Counted from the stretch's first letter, positions 49,883-59,898 are shown. The stretch is DNA of 64,000 bases from Saprospiraceae bacterium (GCA_030728245.1 JANQZX010000034.1:1-64000), one strand, 5' to 3'. Notes: a model not told the origin generated them from the letters alone. Numbers and translations: made by a program.

Positions 49883-50881
49883 ATGATCAATAAACAAACC
49901 TATGTCCAACCGTCGAGTATAGAAGATTGGGTATCAGAGATAAAAAATGGCAATATAACTTTACTCAGCAAAGGTATTACCCTGTTAGAAAGCAAGTTGA
50001 AGCAAGACAAAGAAAAAGCGGATCAGATTCTTTCTTATTGTTCCCCTTATGGGAGCCTTTCTTCGCTAAGAATCAGTATAACTGGCGCACCGGGTGTAGG
50101 TAAAAGTACATTTATTGAGTGTATAGGTAAAAAATGGACAGAAGAAGGTCTGAAAGTAGCTGTTTTGGCCATTGACCCTAGCAGTAAAAACAGCAGGGGA
50201 AGTATTTTAGGAGATAAAACAAGGATGGAAAATCTATCTAAAAATCCACTGGCATTTATCAGACCTTCTCCTACAGGCAATGTACTGGGTGGGGTTAACA
50301 AACATACAAGAGAAACAATTTTATTATGTGAACTAGCTGGCTTTGAACGTATTATTGTAGAAACGGTGGGTGTTGGACAATCGGAAACAACCGTCAGTGA
50401 AATGGTTGATTTTTTTATACTCTTATTATTACCCGGAGCGGGTGATGAATTACAAGGTATCAAACGAGGGATTGTAGAGATGGCGGATATGTTGGTTATA
50501 AATAAGGCAGATGGCAACAATTTATTAAAAGTTACCGAAGCGATAACGGCCTACACCCTCGCTTTACATTTATTTCCGCTTCGAAAAGATCAATGGAAAC
50601 CACCGGTTTTACAATGTTCCTCCTTAGAAGAAACCGGATTTGAAGAAATTATGCAACAATTAATTTTATTTAGTTCAACTAATTATCGCAAAAATGAGTT
50701 ATTGGATAAAAGAAAACGTCAAATTGGCTATTGGTTTGACCAACTAATTGAAGACAAATTACGAGAAGACTTTTTTTCTTTAGAAATGACAAAAGAAAAA
50801 TATTTACATTTGAAGAATAGAGTTCTTTCGGGCGAAATGGTTCCCGGAAAAGCTTTATTTCAACTTTTTAATTTAAAATAG
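49883..50881 (+). CDS. meaB: Methylmalonyl-CoA mutase-associated GTPase MeaB
   Basis: ITGAPGVGKSTFIECIG, AVLAIDPSSKNSRGSILGDKTRM, FIRPSPTGNVLGGVNKHTRE, VETVGVGQSETTVSEMVD. Confidence 0.95.
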   Translation: MINKQTYVQPSSIEDWVSEIKNGNITLLSKGITLLESKLKQDKEKADQILSYCSPYGSLSSLRISITGAPGVGKSTFIECIGKKWTEEGLKVAVLAIDPSSKNSRGSILGDKTRMENLSKNPLAFIRPSPTGNVLGGVNKHTRETILLCELAGFERIIVETVGVGQSETTVSEMVDFFILLLLPGAGDELQGIKRGIVEMADMLVINKADGNNLLKVTEAITAYTLALHLFPLRKDQWKPPVLQCSSLEETGFEEIMQQLILFSSTNYRKNELLDKRKRQIGYWFDQLIEDKLREDFFSLEMTKEKYLHLKNRVLSGEMVPGKALFQLFNLK

Positions 50882-50888
50882 TTTAATC

Positions 50889-51476
50889 ATGAAAAACTTA
50901 ACCTGGTCCGTTGGACTTATTGTTGCGGGATTAATTCTCCTTTTTGGTGGTTGCAACACCTATAATTCATTAGTTAACCTGGACGAAGATGTTGAAAATG
51001 AGTGGGGAAAAGTACAATCAGCTTACCAGAGAAGAGCCGATTTAATTCCTAATCTTGTCAATACAGTAAAAGGAGTAGCCAATTTTGAGCAAACTACGCT
51101 AACACAAGTGGTTGAAGCCAGGGCGAAAGCGACGAGCACAACGATTGACCCATCCAATATTACACCTGAAAGCCTTAAAGAATTTCAACAGGCACAACAG
51201 GGACTTTCCTCATCTATTGGGAGGTTATTGATGGTCAGTGAAAACTATCCAGAATTGAAAGCGAGCAATAACTTTTTAGAACTACAGGCCCAATTAGAAG
51301 GAACTGAAAACCGAATAAAGGTATCAAGAGACAACTTCAATGATGTAGTTACCACTTACAACAAAAAAGTTAGAAGATTCCCTGCTTCCCTATTTGCAGG
51401 AATTATGGGCTTTTCTAAGCGCGCGCAGTTTGAAGCTGCAGACAATGCACAAGATGCACCTACGGTCACTTTTTAG
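50889..51476 (+). CDS. LemA family protein
   Basis: YNSLVNLDEDVENEWGKVQSAYQRRADLIPNLVNTVKG, YPELKASNNFLELQAQLEGTENRI. Confidence 0.96.
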   Translation: MKNLTWSVGLIVAGLILLFGGCNTYNSLVNLDEDVENEWGKVQSAYQRRADLIPNLVNTVKGVANFEQTTLTQVVEARAKATSTTIDPSNITPESLKEFQQAQQGLSSSIGRLLMVSENYPELKASNNFLELQAQLEGTENRIKVSRDNFNDVVTTYNKKVRRFPASLFAGIMGFSKRAQFEAADNAQDAPTVTF

Positions 51477-51488
51477 TTTTAATAAGTT

Positions 51489-51923
51489 ATGGCAGATTTT
51501 AAATTAAGTAAAGAAGAAGAAAAGAAGATTATCGAAGCCATTCGATCTGCCGAAGGACGAACCTCAGGTGAAATACGCGTTCACATTCAGAAAACCTTAA
51601 CCCTTCCCGTTTATGAGGAAGCGGCTAAGGTTTTCCTGAAGTTAGGTATGAATAAGACAGAACTTAGAAATGGCGTGCTCCTGTTTATAGTACCTACTAA
51701 AAAACAGTTTGCTATTTTAGGTGATTCAGGAATAAATAGGTTGGTGCCTGAAAATTTTTGGGCAGATTGTAAAGATTCAATCCATGACCATTTTTCTAAA
51801 GGTCAATTTAGTGAAGGTATTTGCGACACCCTCACTAAAATAGGTGAAAAGTTAGCTCACTTTTTTCCTGTTTCAAAGGACGATATTAATGAACTCAGCG
51901 ACGAAATTACTTACAGCGAGTAG
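51489..51923 (+). CDS. TPM domain protein
   Basis: AIRSAEGRTSGEIRVHIQ, VPTKKQFAILGDSGINRLV. Confidence 0.88.
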   Translation: MADFKLSKEEEKKIIEAIRSAEGRTSGEIRVHIQKTLTLPVYEEAAKVFLKLGMNKTELRNGVLLFIVPTKKQFAILGDSGINRLVPENFWADCKDSIHDHFSKGQFSEGICDTLTKIGEKLAHFFPVSKDDINELSDEITYSE

Positions 51924-51956
51924 AGCGTAGGTTTCCATAACTTGAATTAAACTGCC

Positions 51957-52727
51957 ATGTTCCAAATTTCTTTTAAACGCTTTTTTTTGTTGCATTTATT
52001 CATCATTATTGGTGTTTATTATGGAAATGCAAAGGAAATTCCTACTAAAAGTACCTTGCAGGTCTATGATTATGCAGGTATTCTTAAACCTAATGAACTT
52101 GAAATTTTACAAAGAGCATTAAAGGACTGGCAAGATTCTACTTCCATTGAAATGGCTGTAGTTATAGATAAGTCACTGGAAGATGAAGATATTTTTGAAT
52201 ATTCTTTGAAAATAGCTCAGTCTTGGGGAATTGGTGATAAATCGACTAATAATGGTATTTTACTTTATATTTCCGCAGAGGACAAAAAAATATTCATGCA
52301 TATTGGTCCCGGTTTACAAGGGGTTATTCCAGATGCTTTGGGTAAACGAATCATTGAAAATATAATAAAACCTGCTTTTAGGGAACAAAAATATGGGGAG
52401 GGCATTGCCTCTGCTATCCTAACGCTACAAGAACTTGCGGCAGGAACTTATCAGGGTGGTAAAAATGAAGGGGTTGATGGTGCTTTTGGATTGTTTTTTC
52501 TCCTGTTTATTCTAATTTTTGTTATCGCTGTTTTTTTTCTTTACCGTTCTGCCAGTCGATCTCATACCTATTCCAGGTCAGGTGATTACCATTCACCCGG
52601 TGGCATGTGGATTTTTCCTGGCGGTGGATTTGGCTCAGGTTCTGGAGGTGGCTATGATAACGATTCCGGGGGCTTCGATTTCGGTGGTGGCGACTTTGAC
52701 GGCGGTGGTGCCGGAGGAGATTGGTAG
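51957..52727 (+). CDS. TPM domain membrane protein with Gly-rich C-terminus
   Basis: VYDYAGILKPNELEILQRALKDWQDSTSIEMAVV, IGDKSTNNGILLYIS; C-terminal SGSGGGYDNDSGGFDFGGGDFDGGGAGGDW. Confidence 0.93.
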   Translation: MFQISFKRFFLLHLFIIIGVYYGNAKEIPTKSTLQVYDYAGILKPNELEILQRALKDWQDSTSIEMAVVIDKSLEDEDIFEYSLKIAQSWGIGDKSTNNGILLYISAEDKKIFMHIGPGLQGVIPDALGKRIIENIIKPAFREQKYGEGIASAILTLQELAAGTYQGGKNEGVDGAFGLFFLLFILIFVIAVFFLYRSASRSHTYSRSGDYHSPGGMWIFPGGGFGSGSGGGYDNDSGGFDFGGGDFDGGGAGGDW

Positions 52728-52793
52728 TACCATTTCTTAAAAAAAATTTAATTCGCAAAGATAATTACATCGCCAACTTAAACTTTATCGGTT

Positions 52794-53462
52794 ATGAACA
52801 ACAGACAACTAAAAGGAGTATTCCTTTTTTTGCTCCTTTCTTTTTCAAATTTTGCTTTGGCCCAAAATACAAATACAGGCAACTGGATAAATTATTTTGG
52901 AAACAAAAAAATAAGTGAAAAATGGAATTGGTGGCACGAAGTTCAATTTAGAAACTACAATGCCGTCGGAGATCTAGAGCAATTATTAATTCGCACGGGG
53001 CTTGGTTATAATATATCTAAAACAGATAATTTGCATTTAGGGTATGCCTATGTTTTATCAGAACCCTATATATCAGGCACCACCGATAAAAATACCATTG
53101 TTGAACACCGAATCTATCAGCAATTAGTTAATCGAAATACCTTTGGAAGAGGCACATTCATGACCAGATTGAGGTTTGAGGAACGATTTATTTCCACTGG
53201 TTTTAAAACCAGATTTCGAGCTATGAACTGGATAAACTATCCAATAAATAGTAAATCTATAACAGACAAAACGGTTTATCTTTCCGCATATCATGAAATT
53301 TTCCTGAACGGTAAAGGACCAACCTTTGACAGACTAAGGCTTTACGGCGCGTTGGGTTATTTTATAAATAAAAAAATTAAAGTTGAACTAGGTTATTTAT
53401 CACAAATACAAACAAATAAATCAAGAGGTCAATGGCAAATAGCTGCATTCACAAATTATTAG
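52794..53462 (+). CDS. DUF2490 family outer-membrane-like protein
   Basis: NWINYFGNKKISEKWNWWHEVQFRNYN..EQLLIRTGLGYNIS, RLRFEERF. Confidence 0.82.
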   Translation: MNNRQLKGVFLFLLLSFSNFALAQNTNTGNWINYFGNKKISEKWNWWHEVQFRNYNAVGDLEQLLIRTGLGYNISKTDNLHLGYAYVLSEPYISGTTDKNTIVEHRIYQQLVNRNTFGRGTFMTRLRFEERFISTGFKTRFRAMNWINYPINSKSITDKTVYLSAYHEIFLNGKGPTFDRLRLYGALGYFINKKIKVELGYLSQIQTNKSRGQWQIAAFTNY

Positions 53463-53716
53463 CAACTAAAATCAAATCAATAATCCTCCATTAATAAATA
53501 TTTATCTCATTTACTACTGTTTTTACTTCTATCAAAATTATATTCTGTATAACTCCTAATGTTTATCTATTAATACTACTAATCTAATAGAATAATTCAT
53601 CAATATATGGTTTTTATAAAACTATTTTAACTTAATTTAACTTAAAAATACAATACAATGATAATATAGCATCATAAATAGTCAAAATGATAGTAGCTAA
53701 ACGCGAAATATGCGCC

Positions 53717-53724
53717 TAATTTTG
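53717..53724 (+). promoter_or_regulatory. -7 box upstream of 53768
   Basis: TAATTTTG matches TAnnTTTG, 43 nt before the ATG. Confidence 0.4.
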
Positions 53725-53767
53725 TATTGTAATTATCGTAAAATTATAATCCAAAACAATTAGACAC

Positions 53768-54337
53768 ATGAAAACACTTCTTTTATTCATTTCAATGGTG
53801 CTGATTACGCCGCGTTTACAAGCATCCTTTGATGTTTCACCTATCAGTGGCACAAAGAAAATTGCTATTACCCTTAGCGAACTTAAAAGTCATGCAAAAA
53901 TTGAATTATTGGATCAACAGGGAATTATATTAACCTCGACAAAAGTTAAATCAATAAACTATCAAAGTATTTTTGATTTAACGGTATTGCCTCAGGGGAA
54001 ATATTTTCTTTCCATTCAATTAGGAACTAAAGAATGGGTTCAACCCATTAAGCTTGAAGGAGATAAGGTAAACATTGATAAAAATGCAATGAGAGAATAT
54101 TTTAGCCCTGTTTTCCATTCAAGTGGAAACAAATTGGACTTAATATTATTAAATCAATTTTTGAGCCCAGTTGAAATTCATATTTTAAATGAAAATGGTC
54201 AGGCTGTTTTTAATGAAAAATTAGGCAGTGTCTTAAGGGTTGAAAAAAGATTTGATTTAAGCACACTCGAAGCTGGCACATACACAATGGTAGTAAATGC
54301 CCATGACAGAAATTATTATCACACCATTAGACAATAA
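53768..54337 (+). CDS. Hypothetical secreted protein with sorting-tail-like repeats
   Basis: Signal peptide; two units resembling Por secretion tails (IELLDQQGI..LPQGKYFLSIQ; IHILNENGQAVFNEKL..LEAGTYTMVV). Confidence 0.6.
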   Translation: MKTLLLFISMVLITPRLQASFDVSPISGTKKIAITLSELKSHAKIELLDQQGIILTSTKVKSINYQSIFDLTVLPQGKYFLSIQLGTKEWVQPIKLEGDKVNIDKNAMREYFSPVFHSSGNKLDLILLNQFLSPVEIHILNENGQAVFNEKLGSVLRVEKRFDLSTLEAGTYTMVVNAHDRNYYHTIRQ

Positions 54338-54358
54338 TTTTCCTGGTTGATAGTTTAT

Positions 54359-54387
54359 AAAAAGTATCATAAAAAAGAGTACTTTTG
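54359..54387 (+). promoter_or_regulatory. Bacteroidetes-type promoter upstream of 54407
   Basis: TTG near 54357-54359 and TACTTTTG at 54380-54387 (TAnnTTTG); 19 nt before ATG 54407. Confidence 0.5.
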
Positions 54388-54406
54388 CAACAAAATTATT
54401 GAACCC

Positions 54407-54961
54407 ATGAAAATTAGCATTTATTTTTTTACTGCAATACTTTCTTTGGTTATTATCTCTTGCGTTCCTGACAATAAATCAGAAGAAAAAGTAGATAATT
54501 CTAAGCCAAAAACGATGGTTTATACGCCAGAAGGCTTTATGATTGAAAAAGTACCTGATCCTATTCCTAAAGTACCCGATTTACCAGTTAATAAGGCTGC
54601 TTTAGGAGATTTTGTTGGTAGTTTTTATACATCAGACTATCCTAACAGAGAGTGGAAAAAATTAGTTATAAAAGATTTGGGCAATGGTAAGGTAAATGTT
54701 CACGTGGGTGGGCGTGAATCGAACGGTGTTCCGGTTTGTAACTTCAAATATGACGGAGTTTATAAAGACGGGCATATCATTGTTCCCATTCAACCTCAGG
54801 GAATGGACGGTATCAGGATTACCATACAGAAAACAGACAAGGGTGAAATGTATTTGAATGCAAAAGGTCCTGAAGAAGACGCATACAGGGCAATGGAGTT
54901 ATTCTGTAGGGTTTATACTAGTATATCTGGTTATTACAGAACTGTTCCAGGAAAAAGTTAA
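54407..54961 (+). CDS. Hypothetical lipoprotein
   Basis: MKISIYFFTAILSLVIISC lipobox; ATG 54407 preferred over 54347. Confidence 0.65.
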   Translation: MKISIYFFTAILSLVIISCVPDNKSEEKVDNSKPKTMVYTPEGFMIEKVPDPIPKVPDLPVNKAALGDFVGSFYTSDYPNREWKKLVIKDLGNGKVNVHVGGRESNGVPVCNFKYDGVYKDGHIIVPIQPQGMDGIRITIQKTDKGEMYLNAKGPEEDAYRAMELFCRVYTSISGYYRTVPGKS

Positions 54962-54985
54962 GCTTTTAAAATATTGATTTTCAAG

Positions 54986-55020
54986 GAGGATTGTCACATA
55001 AAAGTGGCAATCCTCTTTTT
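54986..55020 (+). terminator. Rho-independent terminator
   Basis: GAGGATTGTCAC-ataaaa-GTGGCAATCCTC-TTTTT. Confidence 0.9.
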
Positions 55021-55212
55021 GTTTTATGCTCTTTGGTCTCCCATATTATTTGTATATGACCCAATACAGTAGGTTGGAAAAGACGTATAATTGTCCTATT
55101 CAATTTCGATGCTTGCCCCTATTTTTATGAAAGGTTAAAGGTCGTAGAAAATAAGACTTAGTCATTTATTTCTTATTTTAAACTGCGGTTAAGGGTGTAT
55201 TTGTTATAATGC

Positions 55213-55247
55213 AGGGGGAGAGCGTATAATCTCTCCCCTTGATTTTT
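55213..55247 (+). terminator. Second terminator-like hairpin in the same intergenic gap
   Basis: GGGGAGAG-cgtataat-CTCTCCCC then ttgattttt. Confidence 0.65.
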
Positions 55248-55324
55248 GTAAGTTCTGAATATCCAACGATTTAACTGTTAAAAATTTATTCATTTAAATT
55301 AGATTCAAAAATAAACCTTTATTT

Positions 55325-56851
55325 ATGGAAGAACTTATTGCACTCGTTAAATTATTCAAAACTATGCCTGGTAACGCCAAGGCAAGATTATTAAGAAATG
55401 GGCAGGACAAATTAAAAGTCATGTACGATTTTATGGAAAACATAAATAGTGGAAAGTTTACCTCTGATGAAGACGCAAGCAAACATTATTTTAATACCAC
55501 ATCAAAGAATACCAAATATTATTCGTTAAAAAAAAGATTGCGAGACAAACTCTTAGCATGGATTTTGAATGCAGAAAATCCCTATTTAAAATATGAAGAA
55601 TTAGAATATGCTATCATATCCTTGCACAGATTAAGCGCTCAGGCCGGTATATTAAATAGTATCGGAGTTTATGGTTCAGCGAATAAAATAAATATTAACA
55701 TTTTAAAAATAGCTGCGAAATTTGATCTGACTGAATTTGGAGAAAACGCGGCTCGTAATGTCAGAGATTTTTATGCCCTTAGAGAACTTAATTTATCAAA
55801 ATTTAATTATTACAATACCTTGCTTAAAAAATTAAATACTGAAAATACAGTAGAACACCTTGCCGATGAATTATATGCAAGCTTTATGGTTGCCTTTCAC
55901 TCAAACAAAAAAAATCGAAGTATCTTGGGGAATATAGTTACCAAATACATTTTACAGTTTGAGAAATTATTGCTAATCAACGACTCTGAAAAAATCAAAC
56001 AATTTATAAGTAAAATCAACATATTAGCATTAATCTCCGAAAAAGATTTTCAATCTGCCCTTTATAAAGTTTCAGAAAACCTGGTTAATTTAGAAAAAAC
56101 ATCCTATCAACAAAATGTCCTCAAAAATGAATTAATTCAGCAACAAATGGTTTGTTATCTTAATCTTAAACAGTTTGATGAAGGAAAAAAAGTAGCCGAG
56201 GATTTAGTATTTATGCACACTACACCCAGTGAAATAACTTTAGAAAATGAGGAAATAAATTTTTTACTCTCTCTCCACGGCCAGCACTACAATGAAGCCG
56301 CCGACATTTGGTTAAATGTTTCAAACAAGGGTTTACTTAAAAACGTTCATGGTATTATTCGTGAAAAATGGGAGACTTACAAGATCTATTTGTATTTTCT
56401 TCATTCTACAGGAGAGATTTCAATAGATTTTTCAAAGACCATATTTAAAGGTTTCAGACAGGCAAAATTTTTTAACACTGTGCCCATTCTAAATAAAGAT
56501 AAAGCGGGTATGAATGTTTCCATTTTGGCCATTGAGTATATTCTATATCTTACTCAGGGTAAATTTGATAAAATAACCGACAAATATGAGGCCATGTTTA
56601 AATATTCATACCGTTATCTACGTGATGAGGAAAGTCTGAGAAGCTATAATTTTATTCGATTATTGTTACTCATTCCCAATTGTGCTTATAATTGGAAAAC
56701 TATTTCAGAGCGGGGTGAGCAAATGCTAAGAAAAATATCCTCTCATCCAAATATTGAATCTTCCATAAAATCAGGGGCAGAAATAATACCTTATGATGTA
56801 CTTTGGAAGCTTATAAGTAAACATACGCCCCATCGCAATTTTAAATTCTGA
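55325..56851 (+). CDS. Hypothetical helical-repeat protein, no family recognised
   Basis: 508-aa intact ORF, Lys/Asn/Leu-rich helical composition; N-terminal YFNTTSKNTKYYSLKKRLRDKLLAWIL. Confidence 0.7.
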   Translation: MEELIALVKLFKTMPGNAKARLLRNGQDKLKVMYDFMENINSGKFTSDEDASKHYFNTTSKNTKYYSLKKRLRDKLLAWILNAENPYLKYEELEYAIISLHRLSAQAGILNSIGVYGSANKININILKIAAKFDLTEFGENAARNVRDFYALRELNLSKFNYYNTLLKKLNTENTVEHLADELYASFMVAFHSNKKNRSILGNIVTKYILQFEKLLLINDSEKIKQFISKINILALISEKDFQSALYKVSENLVNLEKTSYQQNVLKNELIQQQMVCYLNLKQFDEGKKVAEDLVFMHTTPSEITLENEEINFLLSLHGQHYNEAADIWLNVSNKGLLKNVHGIIREKWETYKIYLYFLHSTGEISIDFSKTIFKGFRQAKFFNTVPILNKDKAGMNVSILAIEYILYLTQGKFDKITDKYEAMFKYSYRYLRDEESLRSYNFIRLLLLIPNCAYNWKTISERGEQMLRKISSHPNIESSIKSGAEIIPYDVLWKLISKHTPHRNFKF

Positions 56852-56911
56852 CAGAACCTGTATTTCGATAAAACGCGTCGAACAGATTCTCGAATTATAA
56901 CTTAAACGACC

Positions 56912-56960
56912 CTTTTCGTAGGGTGAAATTCTGGATGCTACCCTATGAAAGTCCTCTTTT
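56912..56960 (+). terminator. Hairpin between 56851 and metG
   Basis: TTTTCGTAGGGT / ACCCTATGAAAG stem (two wobbles), followed by tcctctttt. Confidence 0.5.
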
Positions 56961-56976
56961 ATTGCTGTTCTATTTG

Positions 56977-56984
56977 TATATTTG
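56977..56984 (+). promoter_or_regulatory. -7 box upstream of metG
   Basis: TATATTTG matches TAnnTTTG, 18 nt before ATG 57003. Confidence 0.45.
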
Positions 56985-57002
56985 CGTTTCGAACCAATAA
57001 CT

Positions 57003-59123
57003 ATGTCAAAGATAAAACGTCATTTAATTACTTCCGCTTTACCTTACGCCAATGGGCCACTGCATTTAGGTCATTTAGCTGGTGCCTATTTACCCGCTGA
57101 CATTTATGTTAGGTATCTACGACTTCTTGGAAAAGACGTTTTATGGGTTTGTGGTTCCGACGAGCATGGTGCTGCCATTACCATCAGAGCAAAAAAAGAC
57201 GGTGTGTCTCCCAAGGTAATTATTGATAAATATCATGCGCTCAATAAAAATACTTTTGATGCACTAGGTATTTCTTTTGATTTTTATCATAGAACGAGTG
57301 AGGAAATTCATCATAAAACATCTCAAGATTTTTTTACAAAACTCTACGAAAAGGGTGATGAATTTATTGAAAAGGTAGTTGAGCAATATTACGATGTTGC
57401 ATTTAATCAATTTCTCGCCGATAGATACATTACCGGAACTTGCCCAAAATGTGGGCATACCGAGGCTTACGGTGATCAATGTGAGTCCTGTGGCTCTACA
57501 CTTTCACCTACTGAATTAATAGCTCCAAAGTCCGTTTTGAGCGGTGAAGCTCCCATTCTTAGAGAAACCAAACATTGGTATTTCAGGCTTGATAAACATG
57601 CCGACTGGCTTAAAGAATGGATAGAAACTGGGATTCTGGATGGAAAACAACACCATGACCCCAATTCTTGGCGAAAACATGTGACCGGTCAGTGTTTATC
57701 CTGGTTAAATTCAGGCCTTCAACCTCGTTCAATTACACGAGACTTAGATTGGGGTATTAGTGTGCCTCTGAAGGACGCAGAAGGCAAAGTCTTATATGTA
57801 TGGTTTGACGCTCCTATTGGTTATATATCAGCGACAAAACAATGGGCGCTGGAAAACGGGAAAGACTGGGAATCCTACTGGAAAGGGGGAGAAGAAGTAG
57901 AACTCATTCACTTCATTGGAAAAGATAATATCGTTTTCCATTGTATTGTTTTTCCAGCTATGCTAAAAGCACACGGCGATTTTGTACTCCCCAGAAATGT
58001 CCCAGCTAATCAATTCCTGAATTTTGAAGGACAAAAGTTTTCAAAATCCAGAGGGTGGGGATTAGAGCAACATGAATATTTACAAGAGTTTGCCGATTTT
58101 CCAAACAAGGAAGATGCTTTGAGATATGCCCTGCTAAGAACCCTTCCGGAAAATAAAGATAGTGATTTCAAATGGGACGAATTCGTTGATTTTCATGATA
58201 AAGATCTGGCAGATAACCTCGGTAATTTCTTAAACAGAGTCATGGTTCTTTCCCATTCCTATTTCAATGGGGTAGTTCCTCCTGCCCCTTCCAATTGGTC
58301 AGAACCCTTACAGCGGGTTTTTGACATTGTTGAACAGTGGAAAACGGAGATGGAAAAATTTTCCTTCAAGGCAGCATCTCAATCCTTTATGGATGTATCG
58401 TCCTGGGGAAACACTTATCTTCAGGAAAATGCGCCCTGGTCTTTATATAAAGCAAATCCAACAGACCCACGGATTGCTGAAATCATGTTTACAGGACTGC
58501 AAGTATCCGCTATCTTAGCCATTATGGCCGAACCATTTATCCCATTTACCTCAAAACGGATAAACGCCATGTTAGGCTTAAACGCGCTACCTGCCGAGTC
58601 CTTAAGGTTATTTTTAAATGAATCTGTCAAACAACCCTTTATAAGCTCAGGAAGCTTGCTGGGTACGCCCGAAGTATTATTCCCAAAAATAATAGACAGA
58701 AAAGACACCTCAAGATTGTCTATCATAGAAAAGCAAAAAGCAAAGTTACAGGCCATTATGGAAGAAGAAAAGGATACCTCTTTCCCTCCTTTAAAACCAA
58801 ATATAACTTTTGACGATTTTGCCAAACTAGACTTAAGATCAGGAATTATTCTTGAGGCCGCCGTGGTTCCCAAAGCGGACAAATTACTAGTGTTAAAGGT
58901 AGATTTAGGTTTTGAAATAAGAACCATCGTTAGTGGTATTGCCTTACACTTTTCTCCCGAAAGTTTAACTGGTAAAAAGGTGGTTGTGGTTGCCAATTTA
59001 GAACCAAGAAAACTAAGAGGCATCGAATCTCAAGGTATGTTATTACTCGCCGAAAGAGGAACGGGAGAACTGGTTTTCGTTGGTGCTGACCAACCAATGG
59101 AGGGAGGTTGGGTAGTAAAATAA
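57003..59123 (+). CDS. metG: Methionyl-tRNA synthetase with C-terminal EMAP-II-like tRNA-binding domain
   Basis: ITSALPYANGPLHLGHLAGAYLPADIYVRY, CPKCGH..CESCGS zinc motif, KFSKSRGWG (KMSKS-like), FDDFAKLDLRSGIILEAAVVPKADKLLVLKVDLG. Confidence 0.97.
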   Translation: MSKIKRHLITSALPYANGPLHLGHLAGAYLPADIYVRYLRLLGKDVLWVCGSDEHGAAITIRAKKDGVSPKVIIDKYHALNKNTFDALGISFDFYHRTSEEIHHKTSQDFFTKLYEKGDEFIEKVVEQYYDVAFNQFLADRYITGTCPKCGHTEAYGDQCESCGSTLSPTELIAPKSVLSGEAPILRETKHWYFRLDKHADWLKEWIETGILDGKQHHDPNSWRKHVTGQCLSWLNSGLQPRSITRDLDWGISVPLKDAEGKVLYVWFDAPIGYISATKQWALENGKDWESYWKGGEEVELIHFIGKDNIVFHCIVFPAMLKAHGDFVLPRNVPANQFLNFEGQKFSKSRGWGLEQHEYLQEFADFPNKEDALRYALLRTLPENKDSDFKWDEFVDFHDKDLADNLGNFLNRVMVLSHSYFNGVVPPAPSNWSEPLQRVFDIVEQWKTEMEKFSFKAASQSFMDVSSWGNTYLQENAPWSLYKANPTDPRIAEIMFTGLQVSAILAIMAEPFIPFTSKRINAMLGLNALPAESLRLFLNESVKQPFISSGSLLGTPEVLFPKIIDRKDTSRLSIIEKQKAKLQAIMEEEKDTSFPPLKPNITFDDFAKLDLRSGIILEAAVVPKADKLLVLKVDLGFEIRTIVSGIALHFSPESLTGKKVVVVANLEPRKLRGIESQGMLLLAERGTGELVFVGADQPMEGGWVVK

Positions 59124-59124
59124 T

Positions 59125-59159
59125 AAATCCTTTATTGATGTATACTCAATAAAGGATTT
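59125..59159. terminator. Hairpin between convergent metG and 59202
   Basis: AAATCCTTTATTGA-tgtatac-TCAATAAAGGATTT. Confidence 0.75.
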
Positions 59160-59201
59160 AATTATATCACCTTTTTATAAACGAGAGGAGGAATACCTCA
59201 C

Positions 59202-59822
59202 TTATCTCATTGGAGGACGGCGTCTTTTACCTTTGCCTGCCCCAGCAACTCTCATGGTTTGACCGATAGCTCCCATTCTGGAAGCAGCTTTCATTTGTCC
59301 CTGGTTAGCCAAGGACTTTTCGAACTGTTTAATTTGTTCCTTTAATGTACTTTCTGTAACTCTCAGTTGCTTTATCGTTCTCATGTGAATTTCTGCTACT
59401 TTCCACTTTCCTTTGGATGCTGAAATATTAGCCAGTTGTAATTCAATCATAGCCTTCTCGTTATCAGAGGGTAACTCTATGGCTTGTGCTTTTTTCAAAT
59501 AAAGTTCTCCTTCATCAATATTTTTCTTGGCTATTAAAACAGAGCCTTTTAATAGGTAAAAATAAGCTCTATTCGTTGTGTACAGCCAATCTGGCTTTAA
59601 TACCAGATTAAGTCTTTTGTCTGTAGCATCATAATCGCCCATTTGCATTAAATTGGACGCGGATTGCACGGTTCCTAAAAACACATATCCAGCAATTAAA
59701 ATAGGAAGCGCCAGATAAAATGGAAAAGCATACCAAAATCCCAGATAAACATTCAGCAGTATGGCCACTGGAATGAAAAGCGCAATTAAAGCAAATCGTA
59801 GATAAATATTGATCGACAACAT
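59202..59822 (-). CDS. Hypothetical membrane protein with TPR-like segment
   Basis: Two N-terminal TM segments, then TPR-like LKGSVLIAKKNIDEGELYLKKAQAIELPSDNEKAMIELQLANIS. Confidence 0.65.
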   Translation of the reverse strand: MLSINIYLRFALIALFIPVAILLNVYLGFWYAFPFYLALPILIAGYVFLGTVQSASNLMQMGDYDATDKRLNLVLKPDWLYTTNRAYFYLLKGSVLIAKKNIDEGELYLKKAQAIELPSDNEKAMIELQLANISASKGKWKVAEIHMRTIKQLRVTESTLKEQIKQFEKSLANQGQMKAASRMGAIGQTMRVAGAGKGKRRRPPMR

Positions 59823-59898
59823 AATTTTCAGTTTAGCGCGAATATAAGATTAATGAGGCAAGAATTAGTCAAATAGGACTAAAAAGACGTTTAATTAA

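Noticed and set aside
50047-50520. 157-aa antisense ORF in meaB
   Set aside because: Mirror of a conserved G-domain coding region; compositionally an antisense shadow
52519-52918. ORFs 52519-52740 +, 52522-52758 -, 52721-52918 + around the TPM protein tail
   Set aside because: Frame shadows of a Gly-rich repetitive coding region and of the DUF2490 N-terminus
58421-59023. 200-aa antisense ORF in metG
   Set aside because: Antisense to the conserved metG C-terminus; no recognisable protein features
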